A model generated the notes under the pieces. The model had not been told where the DNA came from and did not search any database. It saw only the letters and a program-made list of their open reading frames with translations. Below are positions 37,870 through 46,558 of a stretch of DNA of 64,000 bases, one piece after another (within the stretch, counting starts at the first letter, position 1; every line of letters begins with the position of its first letter). The stretch spans positions 1-64,000 of the forward strand of contig JAJYLP010000003.1 of assembly GCA_021787615.1 (NCBI GenBank), given 5' to 3'. The translations under genes were made by a program, and so were the position numbers. The DNA comes from Pseudomonadota bacterium (lineage in GTDB: Bacteria; Pseudomonadota; Gammaproteobacteria; Steroidobacterales; Steroidobacteraceae).

Positions 37870-38850
37870 TCACAGCGGTTCGGGTACCACGGCGCGCGCT
37901 CCCCCGTGCGCCAGCGGATTGCGCAGCGGCAGCAGGAACGCATCCGCGCTGATGTCGAACACATCGCCCGGTTCGGCGCGCACCCGATCGCTGAAGGACA
38001 GAGTCGCGGTACCGAAGAAATGCACGTGAACGTCGCCAGGCCGGCGGAAGTTGGCGTATTTGAAGTGGTGCTGCTCGAGGTTGGCGATCGAGTGCGACAT
38101 GTTCGCCTCGCCGGTGAGGAACGGCTTCTCCCACAGCACACGAGCGCCCCGCCGGATGCGGCTCATGCCGCGCACGTCGGCCGGCAGCGCGCCGCTGAGC
38201 AGCTCCGGCCCCAGCGCCACCGGACGGAGCTTGGAGTGCGCGAGCCACAGGTAGTTGTGCCGCTCGGTGATGTGGTCGGAGAACTCGTTGGCGAGGCAGA
38301 AACCGAGCCGCCGCGGCACGCCCGCGGGGTCGATCAGATAGATGCCGGCGATTTCCGGCTCCTCGCCCCCGTCGAGGGCAAAGGCCGGGGAGACGAGCGG
38401 CGCCCCGCTCGGCACCACGCTCGAGCCATCGCCCTTGTAGAACCACTCCGGCTGGGCGCCGACGGCGCCCGCGGCGGGCTTCCCGCCCTCGAGCCCTTCG
38501 CGAAAGATGCGCATCGAGTCGGTCTGACCGGACTCGGCGGCGGCGAGCGCGTGCATCTTGTCGCGACTCTCCGCCGAACCGAGATGCGTCAGCCCCGTGC
38601 CGGTGAGATACAGATGGGCCGGGTCCGGATGATCGATGGGCGGCAGCAGCCGCGCACGGGCGAGCTCGACGTGCCGCCCCGTCCGTGCGCGCTCGACCGC
38701 CTGCGCCAGGCTGACACCATCGGCCATGGCGGCCGCGGCGAGGGCATATACGCTCGAGGTGTCCGCGAGCCGCTCGGCGCGCTCGGCATCCGCCAGCGCG
38801 GCGACGCAGCGCTCCCCGCCCGATTCGATCTGTACGAGACGCAAGGACAT
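37870..38850 (-). CDS. GguC/AraD1-like FAH-family protein, probable 2-keto-3-deoxypentonate dehydratase
   Basis: 326 aa from the ATG at 38850, which has GGGAGAG immediately upstream; a longer frame to 38910 lacks a site. Fumarylacetoacetate-hydrolase fold: LTGTGLTHLGSAESRDKMH, EGGKPAAG, GDGSSVVPSG, EEPEIAG (metal-binding acid), LANEFSDH and SKLRPVALGPE. These match the GguC group found in sugar-oxidation clusters. In the Caulobacter pathway the analogous FAH protein XylX dehydrates 2-keto-3-deoxyxylonate to ketoglutarate semialdehyde, the substrate of the neighbouring dehydrogenase. The exact pentonate is inferred. Confidence 0.8.
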   Translation of the reverse strand: MSLRLVQIESGGERCVAALADAERAERLADTSSVYALAAAAMADGVSLAQAVERARTGRHVELARARLLPPIDHPDPAHLYLTGTGLTHLGSAESRDKMHALAAAESGQTDSMRIFREGLEGGKPAAGAVGAQPEWFYKGDGSSVVPSGAPLVSPAFALDGGEEPEIAGIYLIDPAGVPRRLGFCLANEFSDHITERHNYLWLAHSKLRPVALGPELLSGALPADVRGMSRIRRGARVLWEKPFLTGEANMSHSIANLEQHHFKYANFRRPGDVHVHFFGTATLSFSDRVRAEPGDVFDISADAFLLPLRNPLAHGGARAVVPEPL

Positions 38851-38911
38851 GAACTCTCCCGGCCCGGACCGCGACGCTCCGGGCCAAATCATAGTGCAAC
38901 GGACGGTCATA

Positions 38912-38974
38912 TGTCTGAGTAAATGGCCGCCCTTGACAGGCGGCCGGAGCGCTCCTTATTGTCTGATTAATTGG
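38912..38974. promoter_or_regulatory. Direct repeats (operator candidates) and promoter between GguC-like and FucP-like genes
   Basis: Two 15-bp copies of TGTCTGA-n-TAA-n-TGG lie at 38912-38926 and 38960-38974 (13 of 15 bases identical), 48 bp apart in the divergent spacer. Between them TTGACA (38933-38938) and TATTGT (38957-38962, 18-bp spacing) form a plausible plus-strand promoter for the transporter, so the second repeat overlaps the -10. One of the two GntR regulators is the likely ligand. Confidence 0.5.
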
Positions 38975-39033
38975 CGAGCCATGGCGCCGCGATGCGCGCG
39001 CAGGGCCGAGCCCCCCGATCCGGAGCCCTTACC

Positions 39034-40344
39034 ATGGCAGTCATCATCGGCGGCGATTCAGGCGTGACGCACCCGCGGACGGGCGCCTCGCAGAAGTACA
39101 CAGGCGCCCTCGTGGTGCTCGCGACCGTGTTCTTCATGTGGGGCTTCGCCACCGTCCTGAACGACACCCTGATCCCGCACCTGAAGTCGGCATTCCGGCT
39201 GGACTACGCGCAAGTCCTGCTCATCCAGTTCGTGTTCTTCCTGGCGTACCTGATCATGGCCATGCCGTCGGCCAAGATCCTCGAGCGCACCGGATACAAG
39301 CTGGCGGTCGTGCTCGGCCTGCTCGGCATGGCGGTGAGCGCCGCCGGCTTCATTCCCGCAGCCATGCTCGAGTCCTACGGGCTGTTCCTGGTGGCGCTGT
39401 TCCTGCTCGCCGCCTCGATCACGCTGCTGCAGGTGGCCGCCAACCCGTACGTGGCGGTGATCGGGCCGCCCGAGACCGCCTCCAGCCGGCTCAATCTCGT
39501 GCAGGCGTTCAATTCCGCCGGCACGTGGCTCGCGCCGCTGTTCGGCAGCCTGCTCATTCTTGGCCACGGCGCCGCGGGGGCGCACAGTGCCGCGCACCTG
39601 ACGGCGCAGCAGCGCGCCGCGAGCGTGCACTCGGTCGAGCTGCCCTACGCGATCATCGCGGCGGTGCTGCTGGCACTCACGCTGCTCGTGTGGCGGGTGC
39701 GGCTGCCGGACCTCGGCAAGGAGACGCGGCGCGCGGCACGCGCCGAGCGTGCCCAGCACAGCCTCTGGCGGCATCGCAACCTCGTGCTCGGCGTACCGGC
39801 GATCGCACTCTATGTGATGTGCGAAGTGGCGATCGGCTCGACCCTCATCAACTTCATGTCCCAGCCGTCGATCGGCGCTCTGTCGCACGCGCGGGCCGCC
39901 GATTACCTCATGCTCTACTGGGGCGGCGCGATGACCGGCCGGTTCATCGGCTCGTGGTTCCTGCGCTGGATGCGCCCGCATCGGGTACTGGTGGCGGTGA
40001 CGCTCGGGGCGCTCGCGCTGCTCGCCCTGACGATCGTCTCGAGCGGCCACCTGGCGATGTGGAGCCTGCTCGCGGTGGGCCTGTGCAACTCGATCATGTT
40101 CCCGACGATCTTCACGCTCGGTATCCGCGGCCTCGGCCCCCTGACCGAGGAAGGCTCGGGCCTGCTCGTCATGGCCATCGCCGGCGGCGGACTCGCGGAA
40201 CTGCAGGGCGTGCTGGCCGACTCCATCGGCCTGCACCTCTCGTACCTTCTGCCGTGGGCCGGGTACTGCTACGTGCTCTTCTACGCGCTGTGGGGCTACC
40301 GCGCTACCGGCGCCGTGCACGACGAGCAGCTGATGGCCTCCTGA
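39034..40344 (+). CDS. FucP-like sugar:proton symporter (MFS, FGHS family)
   Basis: 436 aa from the ATG at 39034 with GGAG eight bases upstream. Twelve membrane helices. Helix 1 has the FucP/GluP pattern FFMWGFATVLNDTLIPHLK, helix 2 LLIQFVFFLAYLIMAMPSAK, then QVAANPYVAVIGP and RLNLVQAFNSAGTWLAPL, all typical of fucose/galactose/glucose proton symporters. It probably imports the sugar or sugar acid degraded by the adjacent oxidative enzymes. Its last 41 bp overlap the convergent GntR gene. Confidence 0.87.
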   Translation: MAVIIGGDSGVTHPRTGASQKYTGALVVLATVFFMWGFATVLNDTLIPHLKSAFRLDYAQVLLIQFVFFLAYLIMAMPSAKILERTGYKLAVVLGLLGMAVSAAGFIPAAMLESYGLFLVALFLLAASITLLQVAANPYVAVIGPPETASSRLNLVQAFNSAGTWLAPLFGSLLILGHGAAGAHSAAHLTAQQRAASVHSVELPYAIIAAVLLALTLLVWRVRLPDLGKETRRAARAERAQHSLWRHRNLVLGVPAIALYVMCEVAIGSTLINFMSQPSIGALSHARAADYLMLYWGGAMTGRFIGSWFLRWMRPHRVLVAVTLGALALLALTIVSSGHLAMWSLLAVGLCNSIMFPTIFTLGIRGLGPLTEEGSGLLVMAIAGGGLAELQGVLADSIGLHLSYLLPWAGYCYVLFYALWGYRATGAVHDEQLMAS

Positions 40345-41077
40345 GCGGCCTGGCGCGCGTGGTGTCGAGCAGCGCCAGGCGCACCAGATCGGTCATGGCC
40401 GCACGCGCGGCCGCCGGATCGCGCCGCTCGACCGCCTCGCAAACCCGCTGATGGTCGGGCAGCGGATCGCGTCTGAGCGGCGCCGTGCGCTGTTTGAAGA
40501 TCGTGGTCCAGGTGACCGCGGCGGCGATGCCGCTGGTGAGGGAGGCCAGAAACGGATTGCCCGAGGCTTCGAGCAGCACCGAGTGAAACAGCCGGTCCGC
40601 CTGTCGGCCCGCATCGACGGCGAGGGACTCGGCGGCCATGTCATCGAGCGCGCGCCGCAGGGTGTGCAGCTGCTCCTGGGTGCGCCGCGTGGCGGCGAGC
40701 GCGGCCGCGGCCGGCTCGACGATGGTGCGCAGCTCGAACAGGCCGTTGAGCAGCCGCTCATCGGGATGGGCGCTGAAGATCCACGACACCACGTCCGGGT
40801 CGAGCAGATGCCAGGCGCCCGGATCGCTGACCCGCGTGCCGAGCTTCGGCCGCGACTCGACCAGCCCCTTGGCCGCAAGGATGCGCAGCGCCTCGCGATA
40901 GGCCGTACGGGACACCTTGAGCTGCTCGCTGGCGGCGATCTCCCCATCCAACACGCCGCCGGAGGCGAGCCGGCCGGTTACGATGCGCACGCCGATGTCG
41001 CGGGCGATGGTCCCGTGCAGCCGCAGGGCCTTCGTGCCCGGGGCGCTGGCGGAGGAAGCGGGCGTCCTCGGTCGCAT
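40304..41077 (-). CDS. GntR-family transcriptional regulator (FadR/FCD type), second copy
   Basis: 257 aa from the ATG at 41077. Winged-helix region with GGVLDGEIAASEQLKVSRT (residues ~40-58) and an FCD ligand domain (RTIVEPAAAALAATR, RLFHSVLLEASGNPF). A very long upstream frame is antisense-type and rejected. It converges and overlaps with the symporter gene (41 bp) and diverges from the FAD-linked dehydrogenase (183-bp spacer with an AT-rich patch at 41215-41234). It probably regulates the dehydrogenase and/or the pentose genes. Confidence 0.85.
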   Translation of the reverse strand: MRPRTPASSASAPGTKALRLHGTIARDIGVRIVTGRLASGGVLDGEIAASEQLKVSRTAYREALRILAAKGLVESRPKLGTRVSDPGAWHLLDPDVVSWIFSAHPDERLLNGLFELRTIVEPAAAALAATRRTQEQLHTLRRALDDMAAESLAVDAGRQADRLFHSVLLEASGNPFLASLTSGIAAAVTWTTIFKQRTAPLRRDPLPDHQRVCEAVERRDPAAARAAMTDLVRLALLDTTRARPLRRPSAARRARRR

Positions 41078-41260
41078 CGATGGCGTACTCTCGGAGCGGT
41101 TGACGCCGATGAGTATAACGCCCCACGCCGCGGCGAATCTCGAATCATCACCCTGAGCGCTCGCTGCGCACCCAACACCGCGGACCGCTTGACGCTGGCC
41201 GGGCGGTCGACTCATGATATTTATATTATTTAATGGCCCTCGTGAGGCGGGCAGAGCGCC

Positions 41261-42664
41261 ATGACGCAACTGATCGATCAACTGGCGGCCGCGCTCGGCC
41301 GGGACGCCGTCTTGAGCGGCGCGGCCGCGCGCGAAGCGCGTGATGCCGCGCAGACTCACGGGCTCGCCGTCGATCTGGGCGCGCCGCTTGCGGTCCTGCG
41401 GCCCCGCACGACCGCCGATGTGGCGCGCATTCTCAGGTTCGCGCATGCCGCAGGCCGGGCCGTGGTGCCCTGGGGGGGCTGCACGGGGCTCGTGGATGGA
41501 GCGAGCGCCGAGGGCGCGCTGGCGCTGTCGCTCGAGCGGATGAACGCCATCGAGCAGATCGACGAGACCCACCGCGTGATGCGCGTGCAGGCCGGCTGCA
41601 TTCTGCAGAAGGCCTGTGAGGGGGCCGAGGCCCGCGGCCTGCTCCTGCCGCTCGATCTGGGCGCGCGCGGCTCCGCCACCGTAGGCGGGGTGATCGCCAC
41701 CAACGCCGGCGGCAATCGGGTGCTGCGCTGGGGGATGACCCGCGACATGGTGCTCGGGCTCGAGGCGGTGCTCGCCGACGGCACGGTAATCAGCACGCTG
41801 AACACGCTCATCAAGAACAACGCGGGCTACGATCTGAAGCAGCTGTTCATCGGCTCGGAGGGCACGCTCGGCGTCGTGACGCGCGCCGTGCTGCGCCTAC
41901 GCCCGAAACCGCTGAGCGAAAACGTCGCGCTGCTCGGCGTGGACGCGTTCGAGCACCTGCCGCGCACGCTCACGCGGCTCGAGCGCGAGTTGGGCGGCTC
42001 GCTGTCATCCTTCGAGGTGATGTGGGCGGAGTTCTACCGTCTGGTGACGACGGCGCCGGCGCTCGGCCGGCCGGTCCTGCCGCACGGCCATCGGTTCTAT
42101 GTCCTGGTCGAGACCCGCGGGGTGAATGTGCCGGCCGATGCGGAGCATTTCGAGCACGTGCTCGCGGGCGCGCTCGAGGCCGGCGAGGTGGCCGATGCGG
42201 TCATTGCCAAATCGGATACCGAGCGCAAGGCAATGTGGGGCCTGCGAGACGACGTGCCGCAGGTGACGCGCGAGGGGCCGATGTGCGCGTTCGACGTAAG
42301 CCTCAAGATCGACGACATGCCGGGCTACCTGGACGAAGTCCACCGCGCGCTGAGCGCGCGCTGGGGAAGCGAGTGCCGTTTCGTGGTGTGGGGTCATCTC
42401 GGTGACGGGAACCTGCACTTGATGGTCGGATTGAAGGACGCATCGCCGCAGGCGCAACACGAGATCGAGGCACAGGTCTACGGCGCGCTCGCGAGGCGCC
42501 CCGGATCGTCGATCTCCGGCGAGCACGGCATCGGCTTGCAGAAGCGCGCCTACCTGTCGTGCTCGCGCACGCCGGAGGAAATCGCGCTGATGCGCACGCT
42601 CAAGACGGCGCTCGATCCGCGCAACATCCTCAATCCCGGCAAGGTGCTCCCCGGAACCGGCTGA
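41261..42664 (+). CDS. FAD-linked D-2-hydroxyacid dehydrogenase (GlcD/D-lactate dehydrogenase family)
   Basis: 467 aa, ATG at 41261. FAD-binding type 4 domain (VVPWGGCTGLVDG, then GGVIATNAGGNRVLRWGMTRD near residues 145-165) and the FAD-oxidase C domain (VVWGHLGDGNLHLMVG, with metal-binding His, and SGEHGIG). Oxidises a D-2-hydroxyacid such as glycolate or D-lactate to the 2-oxoacid, passing electrons to the membrane chain. If the RuBisCO-like route downstream yields glycolate, this is a candidate oxidiser. Its 3' end is duplicated at 45237. Confidence 0.88.
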   Translation: MTQLIDQLAAALGRDAVLSGAAAREARDAAQTHGLAVDLGAPLAVLRPRTTADVARILRFAHAAGRAVVPWGGCTGLVDGASAEGALALSLERMNAIEQIDETHRVMRVQAGCILQKACEGAEARGLLLPLDLGARGSATVGGVIATNAGGNRVLRWGMTRDMVLGLEAVLADGTVISTLNTLIKNNAGYDLKQLFIGSEGTLGVVTRAVLRLRPKPLSENVALLGVDAFEHLPRTLTRLERELGGSLSSFEVMWAEFYRLVTTAPALGRPVLPHGHRFYVLVETRGVNVPADAEHFEHVLAGALEAGEVADAVIAKSDTERKAMWGLRDDVPQVTREGPMCAFDVSLKIDDMPGYLDEVHRALSARWGSECRFVVWGHLGDGNLHLMVGLKDASPQAQHEIEAQVYGALARRPGSSISGEHGIGLQKRAYLSCSRTPEEIALMRTLKTALDPRNILNPGKVLPGTG

Positions 42665-42745
42665 ACCGACGCCGCCATGCCTCGGCGGGCCGGGCAGGGC
42701 CGCGGGGTCGCACCGGCTGCGCGGCCTGAGATCGCGCGCCGTGCG
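42607..42745 (+). repeat. Left copy of a duplicated convergent-gene junction
   Basis: The last ~58 bp of the FAD dehydrogenase gene and ~80 bp beyond its stop align with 45237-45378 with scattered substitutions and small gaps. The part after the stop encodes, on the minus strand, a decayed version of the FMN-oxidase C-terminus (RRTARDLRP here versus CRTVRDLGP in the intact gene). Confidence 0.75.
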
Positions 42746-42791
42746 GCGGCCATTCATTCATTTCTTGCCGGTGGCTTTAGGACGTGGATCG

Positions 42792-44996
42792 ATGCGCAAA
42801 CGACTGATGGGATGTCTGCTGGCCGTGGCGCTTGCGCCATGCGCGCACGCGGCCAAGCCACCGTCGATCGGGGGTGGGCCGCGCCTTCAGGTCTTCACCA
42901 TCAATCACCAGCTTCGAGCGAATTCCAGAGCCGACGTGCGTTTCCTGCTGTCCGCGCCTGCGGGCAAGGCGGGTTTCATCCGCGTTGCCGGCGGCCACCT
43001 GGTCACGCCGGATGGCAAACGCTTTCGAATCTGGGGCGTCAACGTGACCGGTTGGACTCCAGGCTCGGCGTTGCTCCCCCCCAAACAGGACGCCAAAATC
43101 TATGCGCGGGCCTTGGCGCAACTGGGCGTGAACTGCGTTCGCTTCCAATTCCTGGATTTGACCAAGCAGCAACATCGCGCGGCGGGGAGCACTCCCGTCA
43201 CCTACACGCCCAGCGGTCTGTTGGATGCAGATGCGCCCACGAGCCAGGTCATGGACCCAGGCCAATTGGACCGCCTCGATTATCTCGTCTACCAACTGAA
43301 GAAGAACGGGATTTACGTCGACTTTAACCTCAACGTCGGCCGCCGCTACAAGAAAGGAGACGATGTCCGCGACTACAAGCTGATTGGCGTCGCAAAGGCG
43401 ATCACGGAATTTGACCCGCGCCTGATCCAGCTTCAGAAAGACTACGCACGGCAGTTGCTGACCCACTTCAACCCCTACACAAAGACGCGATACAACGACG
43501 AGCCGGCAGTCGCCATCGTCGAAATCGTAAATGAAAACTCGCTGCTCGAGTTTTGGCAGAGGAATTGGCTCCGGGGCAAGCTCGTGCCCGGCGCGCCGCG
43601 CTTCCAGCTCGATTTGACGCCCTATTACAAAGCGATGCTGACGCGCCAGTACAACAGTTGGTTGCAAGCGACGTACTCTCCGGCCGAGCTCGGCCGCCTT
43701 CGCAAGCTGGCCGGTCTCAGCGCGGGAAAGCCCTTTGCAATTACCCAGAGGCAGGATTTCGACTCAACTCCCGCGCCGGTTTTCTATGCCGAAGCGGCCT
43801 TTTTTAACCATGTTGAGAGCAGCTTCCTTCAAAACATGCGCTCGTACCTCAAGCAGACGCTTCACGTGAAGTCTCTGATCATGGGGACGGCCGACCACAC
43901 CTATTTCATCCCCGGCATGCCCCTACTGCGCGCCAATTCGAAAATGGATATTGTGGGCGCGCACGGCTATTGGCAGCATCCTGCGATCACGGTTCACCGC
44001 AACACTCCGATGGTCGACGATCCGCTGCACTCGCTGCCCGTCTTACTCAGCCGCTCAACAATGGCCGATAAGCCTTTCATCGTCAGCGAGGTGAACGAGC
44101 CGTTCCCCAGTGACTACGAAGCCGAGCTGATCCCGATTCTGGCTGCTTACGGCGCGTTCCAGGATTGGGATGGGATTTTCATTTATAGCTTCGAGCCCAA
44201 GGTGACTGGCTTGTGGCGCCCGGTGATCGGCGACCATTTTGATATTTCGGAAGATCCGGTCAAGATGGCGCAGATGCCCGTAGGCGCGCTTCTGTTCCTG
44301 CGCCACGATGTCGCTGCGGCCAAAAGAATCGTCGAGCGCACTTATTCGACGCAGCAGGTTGACGAGAGCATGCGCCTCCCGCAGTCCTTCATGCCGTACT
44401 TCACTCCTGGCTTCCCGCTCTTCCTGCCCCTCGAGCATGGCTCGCGCATCCGCTGCCTGGATTGCCAGCCAACCCAGGGCTTTCATGACGAGCCGTCCAA
44501 CCCTTTCCGCTCCGACACCGGACAGTTGGCCTGGTGGCATTCGCGTGCCAAAGGAGGCTTGGTCACGATTGACACGCCCAGGAGCACGGCGCTCGTCGGC
44601 TTCGTTTCAGCCTATGGGGCTGGCACCTCGCACTTATCCGCCGACGTTGAAAACATGTTCTGCGCCATCACCCTGTCCTCGCTGGATGGCAAGCCGTTGT
44701 CGACATCGTCCCTGATGCTGCTCACCGCAACCGGCAGAGTCGAAAACACCGGCTCGGTCTGGAATGCAAGCCGCACCGACTTCAGTGTTTGGGGCAAGGC
44801 GCCGACGCGCATCGAGGTGATCCGCGGCTGGGTGAAGCTGAAGGACATCGTCGGAGCGGTGGGGATGATCGTCACCCCGCTCGATGGCGAATCCCGTCCT
44901 CTGGGCGAGCTGCGGGGCAAAATGGTCGAAACCGGCTGGGACATTCCCATCGGCGCCCACCCGGCCACCAGCTACCTGATTCACGTCATTCGCTGA
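42792..44996 (+). CDS. Secreted clan GH-A glycoside hydrolase (cellulase-fold)
   Basis: 734 aa from the ATG at 42792; signal peptide MRKRLMGCLLAVALAPCAHA. A TIM barrel occupies residues ~60-470: FRIWGVNVTG, LGVNCVRFQFLDL, acid/base Glu in VAIVEIVNENSL near residue 258, and nucleophile Glu in FIVSEVNEPFPSDYEAE near 443. A C-terminal beta-sandwich follows. I cannot assign it to a numbered family; GH5-like is the nearest description. Base use differs from the neighbours: 43801-43860 is 28/60 GC, against 44/60 in 41341-41400 of the upstream gene. With the flanking repeats this indicates acquired DNA. Confidence 0.8.
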   Translation: MRKRLMGCLLAVALAPCAHAAKPPSIGGGPRLQVFTINHQLRANSRADVRFLLSAPAGKAGFIRVAGGHLVTPDGKRFRIWGVNVTGWTPGSALLPPKQDAKIYARALAQLGVNCVRFQFLDLTKQQHRAAGSTPVTYTPSGLLDADAPTSQVMDPGQLDRLDYLVYQLKKNGIYVDFNLNVGRRYKKGDDVRDYKLIGVAKAITEFDPRLIQLQKDYARQLLTHFNPYTKTRYNDEPAVAIVEIVNENSLLEFWQRNWLRGKLVPGAPRFQLDLTPYYKAMLTRQYNSWLQATYSPAELGRLRKLAGLSAGKPFAITQRQDFDSTPAPVFYAEAAFFNHVESSFLQNMRSYLKQTLHVKSLIMGTADHTYFIPGMPLLRANSKMDIVGAHGYWQHPAITVHRNTPMVDDPLHSLPVLLSRSTMADKPFIVSEVNEPFPSDYEAELIPILAAYGAFQDWDGIFIYSFEPKVTGLWRPVIGDHFDISEDPVKMAQMPVGALLFLRHDVAAAKRIVERTYSTQQVDESMRLPQSFMPYFTPGFPLFLPLEHGSRIRCLDCQPTQGFHDEPSNPFRSDTGQLAWWHSRAKGGLVTIDTPRSTALVGFVSAYGAGTSHLSADVENMFCAITLSSLDGKPLSTSSLMLLTATGRVENTGSVWNASRTDFSVWGKAPTRIEVIRGWVKLKDIVGAVGMIVTPLDGESRPLGELRGKMVETGWDIPIGAHPATSYLIHVIR

Positions 44997-45000
44997 GGGC

Positions 45001-45311
45001 CCCAATGGTTCGGGCGTCCGGTCGACTCACGGAGCGCGAAGATCGCTTGCGCATCAGGCCGGCCACGCTGCGCCGGCGGGCGAACCGGCTCGGAGATCGG
45101 CATCGCGCCAGCCCCCGGGCCACCCATACGTCGGGGTGCTGCAGGGCAGTCGCGCTCTGATCGAGTACACCGAGCACCGAGCGGCCCCCGCGAGGCGGGG
45201 ATTCGCCACGGCGCAGCGGGCGGAATAGCTGGCAGCGGCGCCCGATCCGCGCAACACCCTCAACCCCGGCAAGGTGCTCGCCGAATCCGACTGAACCGAT
45301 GCCGCCGTGCC
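45001..45311. other. Gene-free stretch with FAD-dehydrogenase 3' remnant
   Basis: No intact gene. The right-hand part (45237-45294) is a decayed C-terminus of an FAD dehydrogenase: plus-strand codons give PDPRNTLNPGKVL followed by a stop at 45292-45294, with an in-frame TAG at 45226-45228. 45186-45200 is a short hairpin (CCCCGC-GAG-GCGGGG) without a T run. I recognise nothing in 45001-45180. Confidence 0.65.
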
Positions 45312-45378
45312 TCAGCGGCTGGGCGGAACCCCGGGGCCGCGCAGCAGATGCGGCCCGAGATCGCGCACCGTTCGGCAG
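45237..45378 (+). repeat. Right copy of the duplicated convergent-gene junction
   Basis: Imperfect direct repeat of 42607-42745. Here the FAD-dehydrogenase end is the decayed side and the FMN-oxidase 3' end is intact, the mirror of the left copy. Strongest shared blocks: GATCCGCGCAACA, CCCGGCAAGGTGCTC and TGAACCGA. Confidence 0.75.
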
Positions 45379-46508
45379 CTCAGCTGACCGAGCACGCGGT
45401 CGAGCTCGACCGTGAGCATCTCCAGGGCGCGCCGCACGCCGGCCTCCCCGGCCGCTGCGAGTCCATAGAGCGCCGCCCGTCCCACCAGCACCGCATCGGC
45501 GCCGAGGGCGAGCGCCTTGGCGATGTCGGTGCCGCGCCGAAAGCCGCTGTCGATCAGCACGGTGAGGCGGTCGCCGACCTCGGCGGCGATTTCGCCGAGC
45601 ACCTCGATGGGCGCGACACAGTAATCAAGCTGGCGGCCGCCGTGATTGGTGAGCACGACGCCATCGCAGCCGAGCTCGGCGGCGCGGCGTGCATCGGCGA
45701 CGCTGAGCACGCCCTTGATGAAGAGCTTGCGCGGCCAATGCTCCCGCACCCACGCGATGTCCTCCCACGTGATGGTGGGAAGGAACATCTGCGGAATGAT
45801 GGTGCTGCCGCCGACCGCATTCGCGGCGCCCGGCGGCAGGAAGGCCTCGATGTTGCGGAAGCTCGGGATACCGTGACGCAGAAGGACTTGCGTCAGCCAA
45901 CGGGGATGGCGGAGTGTGTCGAGCGCCGCGCGCAGGCGAGGGTGACCGGGCGTGCGGTAATTGCGTTTGTCCCATTCACGGCTGCCGAACACGTTCGCGT
46001 CGGTGGTGAACAGCAGCGCCTCGTAGCCGCTCGCCGCCGCGCGGTGCATGATGTCTTCGGCGATCGCGCGATTGCGCATCACGTAGAGCTGCATCCACAG
46101 CCGGCCGCCGGCCTGCTTTGCCACCTCCTCCAGCAGCGTCGTCGAAACAGTGCTCAGCGTATAGGGAATGCCGAAGGCGGCGGCGGCCCGCGCGAGGGCA
46201 ATGTCGCCGTGCGGATGCAGCATGCCGTTCAGACCCGTCGGGGCGATTGCAAGTGGTGCGCCGCACGGTGCGCCAAGCAGTTCTGTGGCGAGGCTGCGCC
46301 CCTCGGTGTTGACGAGCGTCGGCGGAACGAACCGCAGCGCCGCGAACGCCTCGCGGTTGCCGCGCAGCGTCGCTTCGTCCTCGGCGCCGCCCTCGACGTA
46401 CTCGAAGGCGAAGCCCGGCACGCGGCGGCGCGCCGCTTCGCGAAGATCGGCGATGTTCAACGCCGCGCTGAGATCGCGCCCGGTGTAGGGACGGCGTTTC
46501 CAGGGCAT
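45312..46508 (-). CDS. FMN-dependent L-2-hydroxyacid dehydrogenase/oxidase (LldD family)
   Basis: 398 aa. TIM-barrel flavoenzyme oxidising (S)-2-hydroxyacids such as L-lactate or glycolate. FMN-binding LAIAPTGLNGMLHPHGD, WMQLYVMRNR, the catalytic His and substrate Arg in LTNHGGRQLD near residue 290, and IDSGFRRGTDIAKALALGADAV. Last gene of the ten-gene minus operon that begins with the CoA transferase. A role in removing glycolate or lactate made by the pathway is a reasonable inference. Confidence 0.9.
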   Translation of the reverse strand: MPWKRRPYTGRDLSAALNIADLREAARRRVPGFAFEYVEGGAEDEATLRGNREAFAALRFVPPTLVNTEGRSLATELLGAPCGAPLAIAPTGLNGMLHPHGDIALARAAAAFGIPYTLSTVSTTLLEEVAKQAGGRLWMQLYVMRNRAIAEDIMHRAAASGYEALLFTTDANVFGSREWDKRNYRTPGHPRLRAALDTLRHPRWLTQVLLRHGIPSFRNIEAFLPPGAANAVGGSTIIPQMFLPTITWEDIAWVREHWPRKLFIKGVLSVADARRAAELGCDGVVLTNHGGRQLDYCVAPIEVLGEIAAEVGDRLTVLIDSGFRRGTDIAKALALGADAVLVGRAALYGLAAAGEAGVRRALEMLTVELDRVLGQLSCRTVRDLGPHLLRGPGVPPSR

Positions 46509-46558
46509 GTGCGGACGCTCCGGTGACGTTGAGTTCGGTATGTTCGCGGCAATCCCGC

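Noticed and set aside
45186..45200. GC-rich hairpin as a rho-independent terminator
   Set aside because: Stem is short and not followed by a T run on either strand.
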